64,000 bases of DNA. Origin: Ulota crispa. Taxonomy: Eukaryota > Streptophyta > Bryopsida > Orthotrichales > Orthotrichaceae. Every line of letters starts with the position of its first letter. The first letter of the stretch is position 1. Below, piece by piece: positions 20,941 to 33,720 of this stretch. The DNA lies in the NCBI GenBank assembly GCA_963920765.1, contig OY987245.1, positions 20,166,727 to 20,230,726 of the forward strand. Reading direction: 5' to 3'. The notes beneath the pieces are model-generated. The model was given only the letters and a program-made list of their open reading frames with translations, ran no database searches and was not told the origin of the DNA. Both the position numbers and the translations under genes were made by a program.

Positions 20941-22949
20941 TTATCTTCGGTAGATCGACAATCTCAGAAGTAGATATGCAGTATGAGCCTCCTCGGCTCG
21001 GTTTCGGCAAATTCAACCCTTTTCACTTCCACGAAATTGAATTTTTACCGAAATACCGTCGAGTGGAGTTGAAAGTTTGTGACCATGAGCTACAGTAAGT
21101 CGTTGTAGAGTTGATTTTGGGGCTAATAAGGGCATCTCCACCGGTGCAGACTCGCTCAAAGTTTTGCATCTGGTGTGGCGAGGCCTGAAGGCTCTCAATC
21201 TCCACCCATGTTCTTTGAAAAGGTGGTCTAATACTCCAAGACATCCCATAAATAAGCAGTTGACCACTTATCTAAGGAAGTCAAGGATAAAGATCACTAA
21301 AATTAAGGTGAATAGTGCATGAATAGTGCATGAATAGTGACTTGAAGAGTGGCTTGCTAGACTCGTTAGATAAGAGAGTTTGAGAGGGTCTTAAGAGGGG
21401 CCCAGCTACTTTTCATCCACTTTGAGCGTGCTTGAGCCACCAATGGAGATGCCCTAAGTCATACTCCCTTTGTCTCAATATAAAACTCCAAATTAGACAC
21501 ATTTCTTGTACCACTAAAAAGCTCCCTTTTGCTTGTTTCAAACGCTCAGAAAGTATTTGCCATGTTCAATGATCTCATGGGAGTAAGTTAAGCGATTAGG
21601 GAGCATTCCTCTCCTACCAAGCTTGGTCTTGCCCATATGAGGTACTATTGTTGCTACTAATATTTAAATCATCAATAATGAGGAGTTGGCAACATGCATA
21701 ATTGTGGTACTTTTTGCATGGAATTTGGGTGCCCAAACGGCAAAATCAAAGCTAGAGATTCTGCACACATTTGGTAGATGGTATATTGATTCTAGAACAC
21801 ATTGTATCATTATCAAAAATATTAAAGTAATGAGGAGCCGGCAGCCTTCACAAACTATGCACAAATTTGATACTTTTTGCACGGAATTTGGGTGTCTAAA
21901 CAGCAACATAAAATCTTAAGATTTTGCAAATATTTGATAGGTGGTATACTGATTCTAGAATGCATTTGTCACTAGCATAATGACTAAAAATATAGTTAAT
22001 CCCTCATGGAGAAGTTTTTTGGAGCTTTATAATGAGACAGAGGGAGTATTAACCCCTGAGCACCCAAAGTTATTTTAGGATTTAGGAAAAAATGGAGGAT
22101 TTAATGGACACCACAGCTTGAAAAATTACATCCATAAAAGGTGACCGGAGGATTTGAAAAAGGACTACCTTCTCTGCTGATGGGGACCAGTCATGATTGT
22201 TTTCACCATAGAAATGAAGAGAAAAAGCAAGATGAAGTTGTGGGCCCCAACGACAGGATCCAGGGTTAAGCTCTTGGTTTGCCAGACATGAACACAAAGC
22301 TGAATGGTGGTTAACTGAAGCGCCGCGTTTGTTTCGATTCTGGAGGTGCTTTTGTGAAAGTTTCTTAGGCCTGATTACTACGCGTTTACTTATGTTGATC
22401 TGCTTGAGCTCGTTGATTTAAGAAACCAGGCGCTCTGTTTTTGCGCTTGCTTATGCCATGAAAGGCATAATTGTGCTTGACATTCTTGAGCTAGTTGGAA
22501 CTTGGAAGATCAACTTTTTGTGAGAGGAAACTGCTTAAGAACTTGACGTGTGAAAATTGTTAAAGTTAATTAATTCCTCAATCTCCCAAGAACACCATTT
22601 TCAACCCTCCCTAGGATTAGTGCATTCAAGTTTGTTTTGTTGTTAACTTTATTCTAAAGTTCTAAGTACCAAATATTAAGTTGATTCGCCTTGATTGCTA
22701 AATCTCAAGTTCACTACCATCATTGTTTTTGTTTTCACTTTTAAAATAATAATGAATTGAACTTAATTCACATACTTATAAATCCACATTGCTATAAGTT
22801 CAATTAAAACAAAATATTTATTAGTTAATTTTAGAAATAACGCAATTATGGGACTTTCGGATTTTTTTTGTTTTTCAATGATTATAATGCATTATTTGTT
22901 AATTTGGGAAAAAACGTACAAAGTAGGACTTATGGCTTTTTTTCTAGAG
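20941..22949. other. Intergenic, no gene recognised
   Basis: Holds a Tourist-like element (21130-21454). Two related AT-rich segments at about 21664-21800 and 21820-21940 share CTATGCACAAATTTGATACT-type and TGCACGGAATTTGGGTG-type blocks, indicating a local diverged repeat. Near 22886 there is a lone family A left end (TTATTTGTTAATTTGGG) without a clear right end. Confidence 0.5.
21130..21454. mobile_element. Family D (Tourist-like) element, TSD TAA
   Basis: The ends are GGGCATCTCCACC and AATGGAGATGCCC, with TAA at 21127-21129 and 21455-21457. Three-bp TWA duplications are typical of PIF/Harbinger. The interior has a 12-bp direct repeat (GAATAGTGCAT) around 21310-21341. 325 bp, non-coding. 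Confidence 0.8.
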
Positions 22950-23198
22950 AACACAATATTCATTAGATTGGAAAAATGCAATTCCCAAGTTGTACTTCAC
23001 CTAAAATCAAAAAATTCACCTTAAACCAAATTCAAAGATACCAAATTCAATCTGAGCCATTAAGATTTTTTCCCTTGCAAATTCCTCCTCTCAGGTGTGG
23101 ATATGTGTACCAAAAAATGCTAGAGCTCGATTTGATCACCTTAAATCTTCAAAAGTCCCAAAATGAACCTTTTTTCCCAATTTAATGAATATCATGTT
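22950..23198. mobile_element. Family A element, TSD AGAG
   Basis: Ends AACACAATATTCATTAGATT and TTAATGAATATCATGTT, with the perfect duplication AGAG at 22946-22949 and 23199-23202. Long-type interior. Confidence 0.8.
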
Positions 23199-23317
23199 AG
23201 AGAGAGCCATATTTTCTTAGAGTTGTCTTTTTGGACAGGTTTTGGGGTTTAGTCGTCATATTGTCTATCCAACGTCCAATGTTGCATATGCCAAATGTCA
23301 AGTATGAGTGACATTTT

Positions 23318-23579
23318 ATCACCATATTGATTAAATTGAGAAAAACGGAGCCATGGAGGTACCATTTTGTACTCCACCTTAAACCCAAAAAGTTACTTTA
23401 AACCAAATTTGAAGGTATCAGATTCAATTTGAGCTACTAAGATTTTTTCCCTCGCAAATTCCTCCTCTCAAGTGAGGGCACGTGTTACGTGTGCCAAAAA
23501 AATGTTGCAAGCTTGGTATGAGGTGATCACCTCAAAGTCCCAAAATGTACTCTTTTCCCAATTTAACAAATATGATGTT
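23318..23579. mobile_element. Family A element, TSD TTTT
   Basis: Ends ATCACCATATTGATTAAATT and AACAAATATGATGTT. TTTT lies on both sides, which is weak evidence because of low complexity. Long-type interior. Confidence 0.7.
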
Positions 23580-23845
23580 TTTTGTTTAATTAGGCCCTAT
23601 TTAACAGCTTAAGATAATTCAAAAATCTCACTTAAATATGACCCAAAATGTAGAATCTAATAAGGGTATATTAGATTGAGATATTTCAATAAGATGAAAT
23701 ATTAATATGCCAAGAACTCAAGATTGGAAATAGAGAGCGCTTTATTTAAAAGTCAACCTTAAAATTGACTTTACTAGACTGACAGAGGGGCTCTTGTCAG
23801 TTTGTGAAGTCGTGTTTGTCAAATTGTTGCCATGTCAAGGAAGAC

Positions 23846-25058
23846 AACACTAAATTATTCATTGAATTGGGAATCAACTAATTATTTTCAAATGAAATGA
23901 GATATATATCTTCAAGAAGTATACTCTTTTTGAACAAAAAGTTCATTAACTTTTGAAATTTTTGACAGAAGTTCATTAACCCCTAAAGGACCGTTGTCAC
24001 TTTGGGGACCATTTGGGTTTCGGTCATGTACCTATGACTTTATGAGTAAACTATTTTATGTAATTTTCTGAAACTTTTATGGGAGATGAGGAATTCAAAG
24101 ATCTATGTGGACATTACAAAAATTCTTCATTCCAACATTTATTAAAGAAGCTATGCATGTTTTTCTGAAATTTTGGGGAGGACTGCCCATCCAAGTAGCC
24201 CAAAAACTTCTTTAAAAATTATATGTTTTTTAAATAAAATTTTGAAACTCATTCTTTAGATTTTTTCATACATGAGAAGGCTTTGAATCCTTCAATTTCA
24301 ATGAATGACATGAAAGTTATAAGGAGTTTTTGTTTGCAGGCAATTATAGATTCTCTACTCTAAAATAAACTTTGAAGTTCTTTGTTTTACTTAATTTTCA
24401 ATATATTGGAAAAAACACTAAACCAAAGGAAGTAGATGTTTATTACAACATTATCACCATTGGGATTTGCATTTTTCATTTCAATAATTAGATTCTTAAC
24501 AATTTAGTGTTTTGACCCATTCTCTACTTCTTTTTACTTATTGATTTTTCCCATGTGCTGTATAGTTCTAATTGATTTGAAAATTCTCCCACACATACCT
24601 AACTTGGTCTTCTACATGGAGAAAAAAAACCTCAACTTTGCATAGAGCAAATTTTTTGATATAGGAGTGGTCAATGGCATTTGAAATTTTTGGGCAGTAT
24701 GAAAAAAACTTTTTTCTTCACTTCATTTGTAAAAATCTCACTCCTTGTCATTTGGAATAGGCACAATTTTTTTCCCATGTACCTCATGCTATCTAGAGCA
24801 AGATCCTATGGTTGGATTTCAAAAAAAATAAAAATAAAATACCATTCCTCTCATTCCCCCAAAAGTGTCAGTTTTCAGTCTTTTTCATTGAAAAAATGGC
24901 TCAATCCTTTAGGGGTTAACTAGGTTTATGGTGACCTCCTAAATTTAATGAATATGATTCCATGTGATTCGTTGACACAAATTAAGGCGCCTATTTTAAA
25001 TTAAGGTGAGGTACAAAATGGAACCCCCTTGTTTTCTCAAATTAATGAAGAACACGTT
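23846..25058. mobile_element. Degraded family A element split by family B
   Basis: The left end is like AACACTAAATTATTCATTG and the right end like TTAATGAAGAACACGTT. The interior parts match the 17930-18130 region. The sequence AAGTTCATTAACTAGG is intact near 18045 and interrupted here, which provides an empty-site control for the family B insertion at 23980-24915. Confidence 0.55.
23980..24915. mobile_element. Family B (TTAA) element, 936 bp
   Basis: Ends CCCCTAAAGGACCG and CCTTTAGGGG, with TTAA at 23976-23979 and 24916-24919. The paralogous sequence near 18048 lacks the insertion and has one TTAA, so the 4-bp duplication is seen directly. Confidence 0.9.
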
Positions 25059-25347
25059 TTATATACTAAACACTCTTTTAAATTTCAAGAATGTAAAACC
25101 TAAAAGTCCAAAAATTATGTTTTTTTCCAAATTAATGACATTTGTGTTTAGTGAAACTTGGTCCTCGATTCCTTAAGCCTATATGCTCAAACAAACTCTT
25201 ATGAATGATCAGGAAACAAATAATAAGATAACCCAAAACATCTCCACTTTCACATCATCAAAATTGTATATCCATCTTACCATGGGCCCATGGGACGTTT
25301 CTTTACCTAGGCTAAGCTTATTCAATTGATATCTCCGTAGACTTTAA

Positions 25348-26278
25348 CCCCTAAAGGACCGTTGTCCCTTTGGGGACAAGCTAGACTTCAGGCACGTATC
25401 TATGGTTAACCTACTTTGTGTGATTTTCTGAAACTTTTATTGAAAGTGGGGGATTCAAAGATCTACTTGGGCATCTAATTTTTTCTTCGTTCCTACATTA
25501 GATGAAGAAGTTATGCATGAATTTGTGAAAATTTGGGGAGGGCTGCCCATCTAGGCAGCCCAAAAACTTTTTTAAAAATTACTTTTTTTGAAACAAAAAT
25601 TCGAAATTGGTTCTTTAGATTTTATTATTCATGAGAAGCTTTGAATCGTTCAATTTCAATCAATGGCATGAAAGTTATGAGTTTTTGTTTGTAGACAGTT
25701 ATGGAGTCTCTACTCTAAAATAAACTTTGAAGTCCTTTATTTTACTCAATTTTTAGTATTTTGGAAAAAAAAAATTAAACAAAAAGAAGTAGATTGTTTA
25801 TCACAACATTATCACTGTTGGGATTTGCATTTTTCTTTTCCATAATTAAATTCTTAACAATTTACTATTTTGACTCATTCTCTACTTCTTTTTACTTACT
25901 ATTTTTCCCCATGTCTTGTAAAGTTCCAATTGATTTGAAAATTCTCCCACACATACCTAACTTGATATCTTACATGAAAAACATAAAGCGCAACTTTGGG
26001 TAGAGCAATTTTTTTGTTATAAGAGTTTGTGGTCAAAGGCTTCTGAAATTTTTGGGCAGCATGAAAAAACTTTTTTTTGCACTTTAGATGTAAATATCTC
26101 ACTCATCTCCATTTGGAATGAGCTGATTTTTTTCCCACAAGTACCTCTTCCAATCTAGGACAAGATCCTACAGTTGGATTTCTCAAAATCAAAACATAAA
26201 ATCCCTTTTTTTCTAAACCTCCTAAAAGTGGCAATTTTTTGTGATTTTGGCGGGAAAAAGGGCTTGGTCCTTTACGGG
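25348..26278. mobile_element. Family B (TTAA) element, 931 bp
   Basis: Ends CCCCTAAAGGACC and TCCTTTACGGG, with TTAA at 25344-25347 and 26279-26282. The other segmental copy near 30868 reads GTAGACTTAAGTA with a single TTAA and no insertion. Confidence 0.9.
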
Positions 26279-26786
26279 TTAAGTAGATTCCCAAGTCTAA
26301 TAGCAACAAAAAGTGTAAAGTTTAACTGTAAAGTATAAACCAGTGAGAAAAAGGAAGTTTAAAAACTTCAAGCTTAGTGGGCCAAGCTTTCCACAAACAT
26401 GTTGACTAGCTATTATAAGATATCAGCAAGAAAATTGAACACTAAGAAGTAGTCCGTACTCCATATCTAGAGTCATAGAGGTTGAATATGTGACACGTGT
26501 GTTACGGTCAATGATGGCGGGGCCAAATAAGTGAGCAAAAAACTCTAGAATGTCTAATTAGAGAGGCCGATCAGAATTAAAAAAGGGCGAAAGCTCTGTT
26601 GATTGTCAAAGCCATTCGACGAACCCCTGCTGTGAGGCCTGCGAGGCTCTGCCGCGGTGCTGCTGCGGAGTAGCGGACTCTGAACTGTGGATCGTTAGAA
26701 TGACAGTTGCGCTTTTCATGAAAATTTCTATCAACCAATAACCAAATAACGGATCTGTCGGTTTCAGCCTTCAGGTTCGCATCTTA

Positions 26787-27089
26787 GGGCATCTCCATCC
26801 GTGGCTCGGGCACTCTCAAAATGGATGAAAAGTAGTCGGGTCCCTCTCAAACTCTTTTATGTGGCAAGTCTAGCAAGCCACTCTCCAAGCCATTATTCAT
26901 GCACTATTCATCTTAATTTTAATGATTCTTATTCTCTACTTCCCTAGATAAGTGGTCAATTGCTTATTTATGGGGTGTCTTGGAATGTTAGGCCACCTTT
27001 TCAAAGAGCATGGGTGGAGATTGAGAGCCTTTAGGCCTCGCCACACCAAATGGAAAACTTTGAGCGAGTCTGCATTGGTGGAGATGCCC
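26787..27089. mobile_element. Family D (Tourist-like) element, TSD TTA
   Basis: Ends GGGCATCTCCATCC and GGTGGAGATGCCC, with TTA on both sides. The empty site CGCATCTTAGTAATG is preserved at about 31624-31638 in the second segmental copy. Confidence 0.9.
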
Positions 27090-27389
27090 TTAGTAATGTA
27101 AATTAAACTACGAGGGGTGTAGACCGGACTTTTTGAAAATAGTCGATGTTATTGAGGACGTGCCCAAGGTTCAGGAAGAACCAACCGCTAGTTCAATGCT
27201 AGCTGATTGAAATGAGAAAAAAACACCCTATTAGGTAAATTGGGAAAACAGGGGGTCCCAATTTGTACGTCACCTGAATCCAAAGAAATCACCTTCAACC
27301 ATATTTGAAGGTATTAGTCTATTAGATTTAGTCTGAGCCACTAAGATTTTTTCCCTCACAAATTCCTCCTCTCAGGTGAGGGCACATGT

Positions 27390-28507
27390 GGGTGATTGCA
27401 AGAAACACTTGTATTATTTTTTGTCCCCTTCACCTCTTGCAGGTGGTTTTTGGCTCTTATCTTTTGCGTACCAAGTCATTTTGATTTGGAATTTCATAGT
27501 AATGTTCACTTCAAAGATATAGAAATTAAATGATTTTTTTATTTTTTTATATTATATTATTATTTCTAAACAACCCCCAAATATGTGTCTACCTTAGCCA
27601 TTTTGGGGGTTTTTAGTGCTATTTTGGGTCCCAAAAAGTGAATCTTGTGCCACAAATCAAGGAAGTTGTTTATTGTAAAGCATCACATGGATATATAGAT
27701 GGGTTTCACAAAATTCAAAATTCCATGCCATGCACATTGTTTCAAAGTGGATATCCATTCTCCTTGCATTGGCAAAATAAAAAAGAACTTCCTCCAAAAA
27801 CCACTTGCATCTAGTGAAGCTACTCAGTGTTGTTACTTCGAGCAAGTTGAGGCTGTCAGACAGCACGGACATGCAGATGAATTGGATCGCACTGGCAAAT
27901 GTGTCCAACCTCTCACATTTTTTAGGGCATTTTTAGGGTTTTTGACCTAAAAATGGAAGAATCAAATCATCATTTTTCATTTTTATTATGTGATATGGCT
28001 TTGAATCCACATTTTGACTTCATATTGGCAACAATGAGTGTCACTAGCATGTACAAAGTAAGTTTTTTTAATCATTTTGTATTATTTTTTAAAGTTAATT
28101 ATGAGTTGACTTCATCAAATGGACCATGACCTCAATTGGACACTTCGGGTGGACAAGTGGGCAGGCGGACGGGAGGTCCAATGTGACAACCATGAAGCTA
28201 CTCAAAGAGATAAAAAATAACCATTTTTTGTTTTATTTTTTTGAATTTTTTTACTATTTTCTAAAAAGCAAAAACAAAATTGTCTTTTTGGGTGTAATTT
28301 TTGTCCCTCTATTTTTGTGCATAACTTTTAGAATAAAATTTTCCTAAGTCTAGATTCTCACAAGTATGCTATTTTAAGTGCTTTACAAATTTTTCATATT
28401 TTATTTTATTTTTAAAAAAAATATTTCAAAAGCTCATAGTACTACCTAGTACTACCAATTTTAAGGGTGTTTGAGACAAAACTGTGAAGTATTTCTTGCA
28501 ACTACCC
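27390..28507. mobile_element. 1.1-kb insertion with TIR GGGTGATTGCAAGAAA, contains a hAT-like element
   Basis: It is bounded by GGGTGATTGCAAGAAA and its near inverse TTTCTTGCAACTACCC (14 of 16). Flanks ACATGT and ACATAT are nearly the same, suggesting a short target duplication. Class unknown. A family C element (27825-28194) is nested inside. No long open frame. Confidence 0.6.
27825..28194. mobile_element. Family C (hAT-like) element, TSD AAGCTACT
   Basis: It begins CAGTGTTGTTACTTCGAGC and ends CCAATGTGACAACCATG. The perfect 8-bp duplication AAGCTACT is at 27817-27824 and 28195-28202. Confidence 0.85.
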
Positions 28508-28740
28508 ACATATCCAAAAAAATCGTTGGAGCCTGGTTTAGGGTGATCACCTCAAATCTTTAGAAGACCCAAAATGAACGTTTTGACCCAAATTACTTAA
28601 TATGAGGTTTCTTATGAATGATTAGGAAAGCAATAATAAGATAAACCAAAACATCTCCACTTTCACATCATCAAAATTGTATATCCATTTTGCCATGGGC
28701 CCATGGGACATTTCTTTACCTAGGCTAGGCTCATTCATTT

Positions 28741-28997
28741 GCATTAGCAAAATTTTGAGCCCTCTGGAAGACCCTTATGAATGCATGCCCGCTACATAAT
28801 GGAGGTAAGAAAAAAACAATAATTTTTTTTTCTTTTTATCTTTTATCTATTTTCCAATCTTCTATGCAAGCGATAATGCCAGATATCATGCATTCAAAAG
28901 ACTAGGGAAATAAGCAAAGCATAGTAGCAACGCTTCTTCTCTTATTTATTTATTTATTTATTTATATATTTACATATATATATACATATATATATAC

Positions 28998-29043
<46 letters not shown>

Positions 29044-30854
29044 GTATGGACTTTTCATAGCCACATATAAAATAGACTATAACTTGTGGATAATTTGCCA
29101 AACACTTGGCACCACAATAAGCCACTCACACAATAGTCACCCTAGTTGTTCCTAGGATCTCTTTACAAAGAAAATCCTACTATAAAAGCATCTATATTGA
29201 AAAAGTACATAATATGTATTTTCTTAAAAAAGTTCATAAAAACATATGATGCCGTCACCTATATTAGTGCCTATTGCTTGGGAATACTAGCAAGAGGATT
29301 GACAAGATTAGATTTGGAGTAGATATGTATTGAAGCATACTCCTACATGTGTCTCTATAGAAAAATATTTATAACTATTAGACAAAGCTAGAAGGCAAAA
29401 TGACTTATGCTCAAGTTGTTTTGCTAGGCCCAACAATAAAAGTAAAAATAAAAGGAAAAGGAATTTGTTTGAATTCCTTTGCGTACTATACATTGGTAAT
29501 GAGATCATACACCCTTATAAAAGGATATGTATAGAAAAAGGCAAATAAAATCACAAATATTGTCTATGAAATTTACCTCAACTCTCTGCATTTCTTTTTC
29601 ATGTGAAAATAACGTGGACTACAGTTACTCACTAAAAAATACCATTACTGGGTTTTCTAAAATTTGTCTTGATTAGCACAGCTAATTAAAAATGGTAATT
29701 TAAAATAGCAAATCATAGAGACAGCAGCGAATCCTTAAAAAAATCAAGGTCGGATTTTTTTACTTGCCACACAAGAGTAATTTTTTTTTTTTTTTAAATT
29801 TCTTGGACTAGAGTACCAGTCTATCCGCCTTTCTCATGCGGATTAAGACACTATCGTACCTCGTGAGGCAGACATGCACAATTTTCTTTGTACTCTAATA
29901 TTTTTGCTGCTTAATATGACTTGTACTTGTATTTTGACAAGGTGGTGAATACCTGCTGCAGCAGTACTTACAGACCTAAGCACAGCTGCTAGTCTAATGC
30001 TTGCTCTTTTGGTGAAATTGATTCATTTGTAGTGGATATGACAATCATGGCTCAGTCTCAAGCTAATGCTACACACGTATTGTATACGATTTTTTGAATG
30101 GTTGTGTTGTAGCAAATTGCTATATTTGATTATTCTCTCTTTGTAAAAGCTATAACATGCAATATGGGTTGAAAGCACCTTCTATATCCTCATTAACATT
30201 ACATTGGTTTGTTTTGTTCTTGGGATGGGCACAGGTGCGGTCCATATTCTCTTGGAGAAATTGCCAAAGTCCAAGTTTTGCTCTACTTCCCTCAACCCAC
30301 TCTTTCTAGACATTGCTCTAGAATACCTAAAAAGTCCTAAATCATGGTTTGTTGTTGTATTGGAATTTGAGAGCAACTTTTTTTGTTAAATTGTGTTCCA
30401 TTTGACTATTTTTCAGAAATTGAGAGTCAGATTATACTTGAATACAAGCCTATGATAGATTTGTCTTGATATAATAGGTACTATAAGAGGACAATTATCC
30501 TCTTGTGGCCTAAAAAGATTTCATCATGATTCATTCAAAAGTCTTAATACTACTTGAGTATTTTTATTAGTATATACTATGAAAATACTACTAAAAAGGA
30601 AGCTATATAATTTAGTTAATGACATGTGCTTTAAGATCCTTTTTTAAAAGAAACTTTAGAAGCTTAGAAAAGAAATGTTGAGTGCCCAACTCCTGGAATG
30701 TATCAAAAATTTTTTTTTTTTTTTACTGGTTTGTACATTGTATCATCTGATCTGACTGCGTAACAAAGGTTAGATCTGACCTCTGAAATTTTCTCTATAT
30801 ACACATTGGGCATGGAATCATAAGGGCCCTCTATAGGGCTCAAATTTCTTCTAA
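28741..30854. mobile_element. 2.1-kb insertion with imperfect 45-bp inverted ends
   Basis: The left end CATTAGCAAAATTTTGAGCC is matched in reverse by GGGCTCAAATTTCTTCTAATG at the right, with similarity continuing to about 45 bp (CCCTTATGAATGCATGCCC region). It is absent from copy 1 of the segmental duplication (ATTCAATTGATATCTCC near 25322). It holds a microsatellite and no recognisable protein. Superfamily unassigned; the target duplication is not resolved. Confidence 0.6.
28939..29047. repeat. TTTA / TATA microsatellite
   Basis: A run of TTTA units passes into (TA)n with periodic CATA interruptions, roughly every 14 bp. Confidence 0.9.
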
Positions 30855-31013
30855 TGATATCTCCGTAGACTTAAGTACTAGTTTTCCAAGTTAATCTAAT
30901 AGCAACAAAAATAAAGTATATACCAGTGAGAAAAAAGAAGTTTAAAAATTTCAAGCTTAGTGGGCCAAACTCTCCACAAACATGTTGACTAGTTATTATA
31001 AGATATAAGCAAG

Positions 31014-31281
31014 AATACCATATTTGTTAAACTGGGGCAAAAGGTACATTTTGGGACTTTCAAAATTTGAGGTGAAGATCTTAGATGATCATCTAAAACT
31101 GAGCCCGAGTGTTTTTTTTATGTACATGTGTCTTCACTTGAGAGGAGGAATTTGTGAGGGAAAAAATCTTAGTGGCTCAGACTGAATCTGATACTTTTGG
31201 ATGTGGTTTAAGGTAACTTTTTGGGTTTAAGGTGGAGTACAAAGTGGGCACCTCTTTTTCCCAAATAAACAATATGACGTT
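31014..31281. mobile_element. Family A element, TSD CAAG, empty site available
   Basis: Ends AATACCATATTTGTTAAACT and AAACAATATGACGTT, with the perfect duplication CAAG at 31010-31013 and 31282-31285. Copy 1 of the segmental duplication reads ATCAGCAAGAAAATT near 26423 with one CAAG, directly proving a 4-bp duplication. Confidence 0.9.
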
Positions 31282-31676
31282 CAAGAAAATTTAAACAGTA
31301 AGAAGTGGTCCATATCTAGAGTCATAGAGGTTGAATATGTGACACGTGTGCTACGGTCAATGATGGTGGGGGCAAAACAAATAAGCAAGAAATTCTAGAA
31401 TTATATCTAATTAGAGAAGTCGGAATTAAAAAGGGTAGAAATATTTGTTGATTGCCAAAGCTTTTCAACGAACCTCTGCCCTGCTGTGAGACCTGTGACG
31501 CGGTGCGGCTGCGGAGTAGCGGATTCTGAACAGTCGATCGATAGAATGACAGCCACGCTTTACATGGAAAATTCTAACAACCTATAACAAAATTACAGAT
31601 CTGTCGGTTTCAGCCTTCAGGTTCGCATCTTAGTAATGTAAATTAAACTACGAGGGCTGTTGACTCTACATTGTTA

Positions 31677-31978
31677 GGGCATCTCCACCTGTGGCTCGGA
31701 CATGCTCAAAATGGATGAAAAGTAGTCAGGTCCCTTGCAAATTTTTTATGTGGCAAGTCTAGCAAGTCACTCTTCAAGTCACTATTTATGCACTATTCAC
31801 CCTAACTTTAATGATCTTTATCCTCTATTTCCCTTGATAAGTGGTCAATTGCTTATTTATGGGGTGTCTTGGAGTGTTAAACCACTTCTTCAAAGAGCAT
31901 GGGTGGAGATTGAGAACCTTCAAGCCTCACCACATCAGATGGAAAACTTTGAGCGAGTCTACAACAGTGTAGATGCCC
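31677..31978. mobile_element. Family D (Tourist-like) element, TSD TTA
   Basis: Ends GGGCATCTCCACC and TGTAGATGCCC, with TTA at 31674-31676 and 31979-31981. Confidence 0.85.
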
Positions 31979-32457
31979 TTAACCTGCACTAGGGATCCCC
32001 TTTTGCTCCCCCAATATGAAAATCCCAGCAAATACCATTCAACAACTGTAGACCTCACCAATCAGTTTCAAGAATTTATAACTAAACTCTCTCCAAGTTA
32101 TATAGGGGGAATATCCTCCACAGCTGGGGGAGGAATATAACCCGGTGAACTCCTGTCTGGGACCGGACTGTTTGAAAATAGTCGATGTTATCGAGAACGT
32201 GCCTGTCCCTTCCGAGGCAGTGCAACACTGATCTACCATTCTCAGTCGTTATCGATCCGCGCATCAGGCGAGTCAGCGCATGGCTGCATGGTGGTCACAA
32301 GTTCACAACTTGCACTTTCCATAATTCTTCAAATTCATCAACCCTGCTACGTGTATCCATGGACATAATGTGGAAAGACGTGAAAGTGAGAACTGCAAAG
32401 TGACAGTCATATCCATCAATTCAAATTACAGAACGTCAAACTTTGGCTCAGTTCAGG

Positions 32458-32652
32458 CATGGTTGTTACTTTGGGCAAAGATAAGATTAGACTATAGGTT
32501 TAAAAAGTAAGATTCATTTGTCATTTTTTATCATTTTTTGAAATAAACTATGAATTGACTTCATGTCAATCAATTGACTGACCATGTGCTTAATCAGACA
32601 TTTTGGACGTACGAGCAAGTGGACAAATAGGCAGTCCAATGTGACATTAATG
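32458..32652. mobile_element. Family C (hAT-like) element, 195 bp
   Basis: Ends CATGGTTGTTACTTTGGGC and CCAATGTGACATTAATG. Flanks AGTTCAGG and GGTTCAGG agree in 7 of 8 bases. Confidence 0.75.
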
Positions 32653-32772
32653 GGTTCAGGGCCATCAAGTTGCGCGGTTTAAAGTTTAATTCTTTGCCAT
32701 TCGTAGATTGTGGATTGAAATTAGATGAGTGCAAATTATATGTCACTACATTGGACGCATGAACACTTTTAA

Positions 32773-33720
32773 CCCCTAAAGGACCAAGTGGCTATTTGAC
32801 AACCACTTGAGTACTCGGGTAGGGTCATATGGAGTCAATTTTTATTTGATTTTCTCAAAATTGTTACATAAGGTGCAAATATGTATTCACTAAGTGGAAA
32901 TGTAATTTTTTTGCCAATTGGATGCCTGGTTCAAAAGTTATGTTGTCCAAAAGAAATTGGGCAGCTCGGACAGTTTGGGCATCTTTGCAGAATCTTATGC
33001 TAAAACTCTCATCAACTTTTGAGATTTGGCAAGTATGTTACTAAAAAACATGGTGTACAATTGTCAAAAAAAAAATTTGAGCTCTCACATCACATTTTGA
33101 AGGGAGTCAAACTTTGTTAACTATGTTTGGGCAGTTTCAAGGAAAAAAAAATCCTCTAACCTCAAGTCTTGTTACCTTTCAATCTATAAATCCAAAGCTC
33201 TTGAGCTTTTTTTCATATGTTTGAAATGTTTGTCTCTAATTTTTCACTATTCAAATTTCAAATAAAAAACTTCCTCACTGCACAAGAAATCATGAAAGAA
33301 TGATTAATGTAGTGCCAATTTGCTTAATCTCTTTACATTAAAGGATGATTTAGAACAAGCTAGATTGTATTTTTTGCATCTGAAAATTTTCATGAGTGAA
33401 CCTAACATCATATACTTGTGAATGGTCAAAAAGCTCAAATTTGTGTAGAGCAAAAATTTTACTCTATGGAGGCTCAAAATTTGCTGACATTGTTTAGCAA
33501 CAATGAAAAATAGTTATTTTTCTCACTTCAAATGTTATAATCTTACAATCCGCGTGTCAAATGGGCTGAATTCTTTTGCACATGTTAATTTACCTGTTCT
33601 ACACACTTTTACATGGTTGAAATTGAGAAAAAAAGTTTTTATTGTCAATTTTGGGCAATGCACTAAAAGTTGGCAGTTTCTGAGATTTCTTCTCAAAAAG
33701 CACCCTTGGTACTTTAGGGG
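32773..33720. mobile_element. Family B (TTAA) element, divergent subtype
   Basis: Ends CCCCTAAAGGACC and ACTTTAGGGG. TTAA on the left and TTAG on the right, so one flank has mutated. The interior differs from the other long copies but keeps a GGGCAG motif. Confidence 0.7.

Larger units (their letters stand above)
25147..27175. repeat. Segmental duplication, copy 1
   Basis: Collinear with 28604-32195, at least in these blocks: 25185-25345 with 28604-28745 and 30850-30875, 26290-26785 with 30895-31625, and 27093-27165 with 31628-31665 and 32155-32200. The copies differ in which transposons they contain. Confidence 0.75.
27222..28609. mobile_element. Family A element with a 1.1-kb composite insertion
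   Basis: Left end AACACCCTATTAGGTAAATT, right end near CAAATTACTTAATATGAGG. The long-type interior breaks at about 27390 and resumes at about 28508. The exact right end is uncertain. Confidence 0.6.
28604..32195. repeat. Segmental duplication, copy 2
   Basis: Second copy of the 25147-27175 segment. It contains a 2.1-kb insertion (28741-30854), a family A element (31014-31281) and a family D element (31677-31978) that copy 1 lacks. It lacks the family B element and the family D element that copy 1 has. Confidence 0.75.

Noticed and set aside
28939-29047. Array resembling a CRISPR-like or regulatory repeat
   Set aside because: It is simple TA-rich microsatellite DNA; there are no unique spacers, and the window is eukaryotic.
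29308-29508. 66-codon open frame with a Leu-rich run on the minus strand
   Set aside because: It lies inside the 2.1-kb insertion, is AT-rich, and has no plausible start context or homologous feature.
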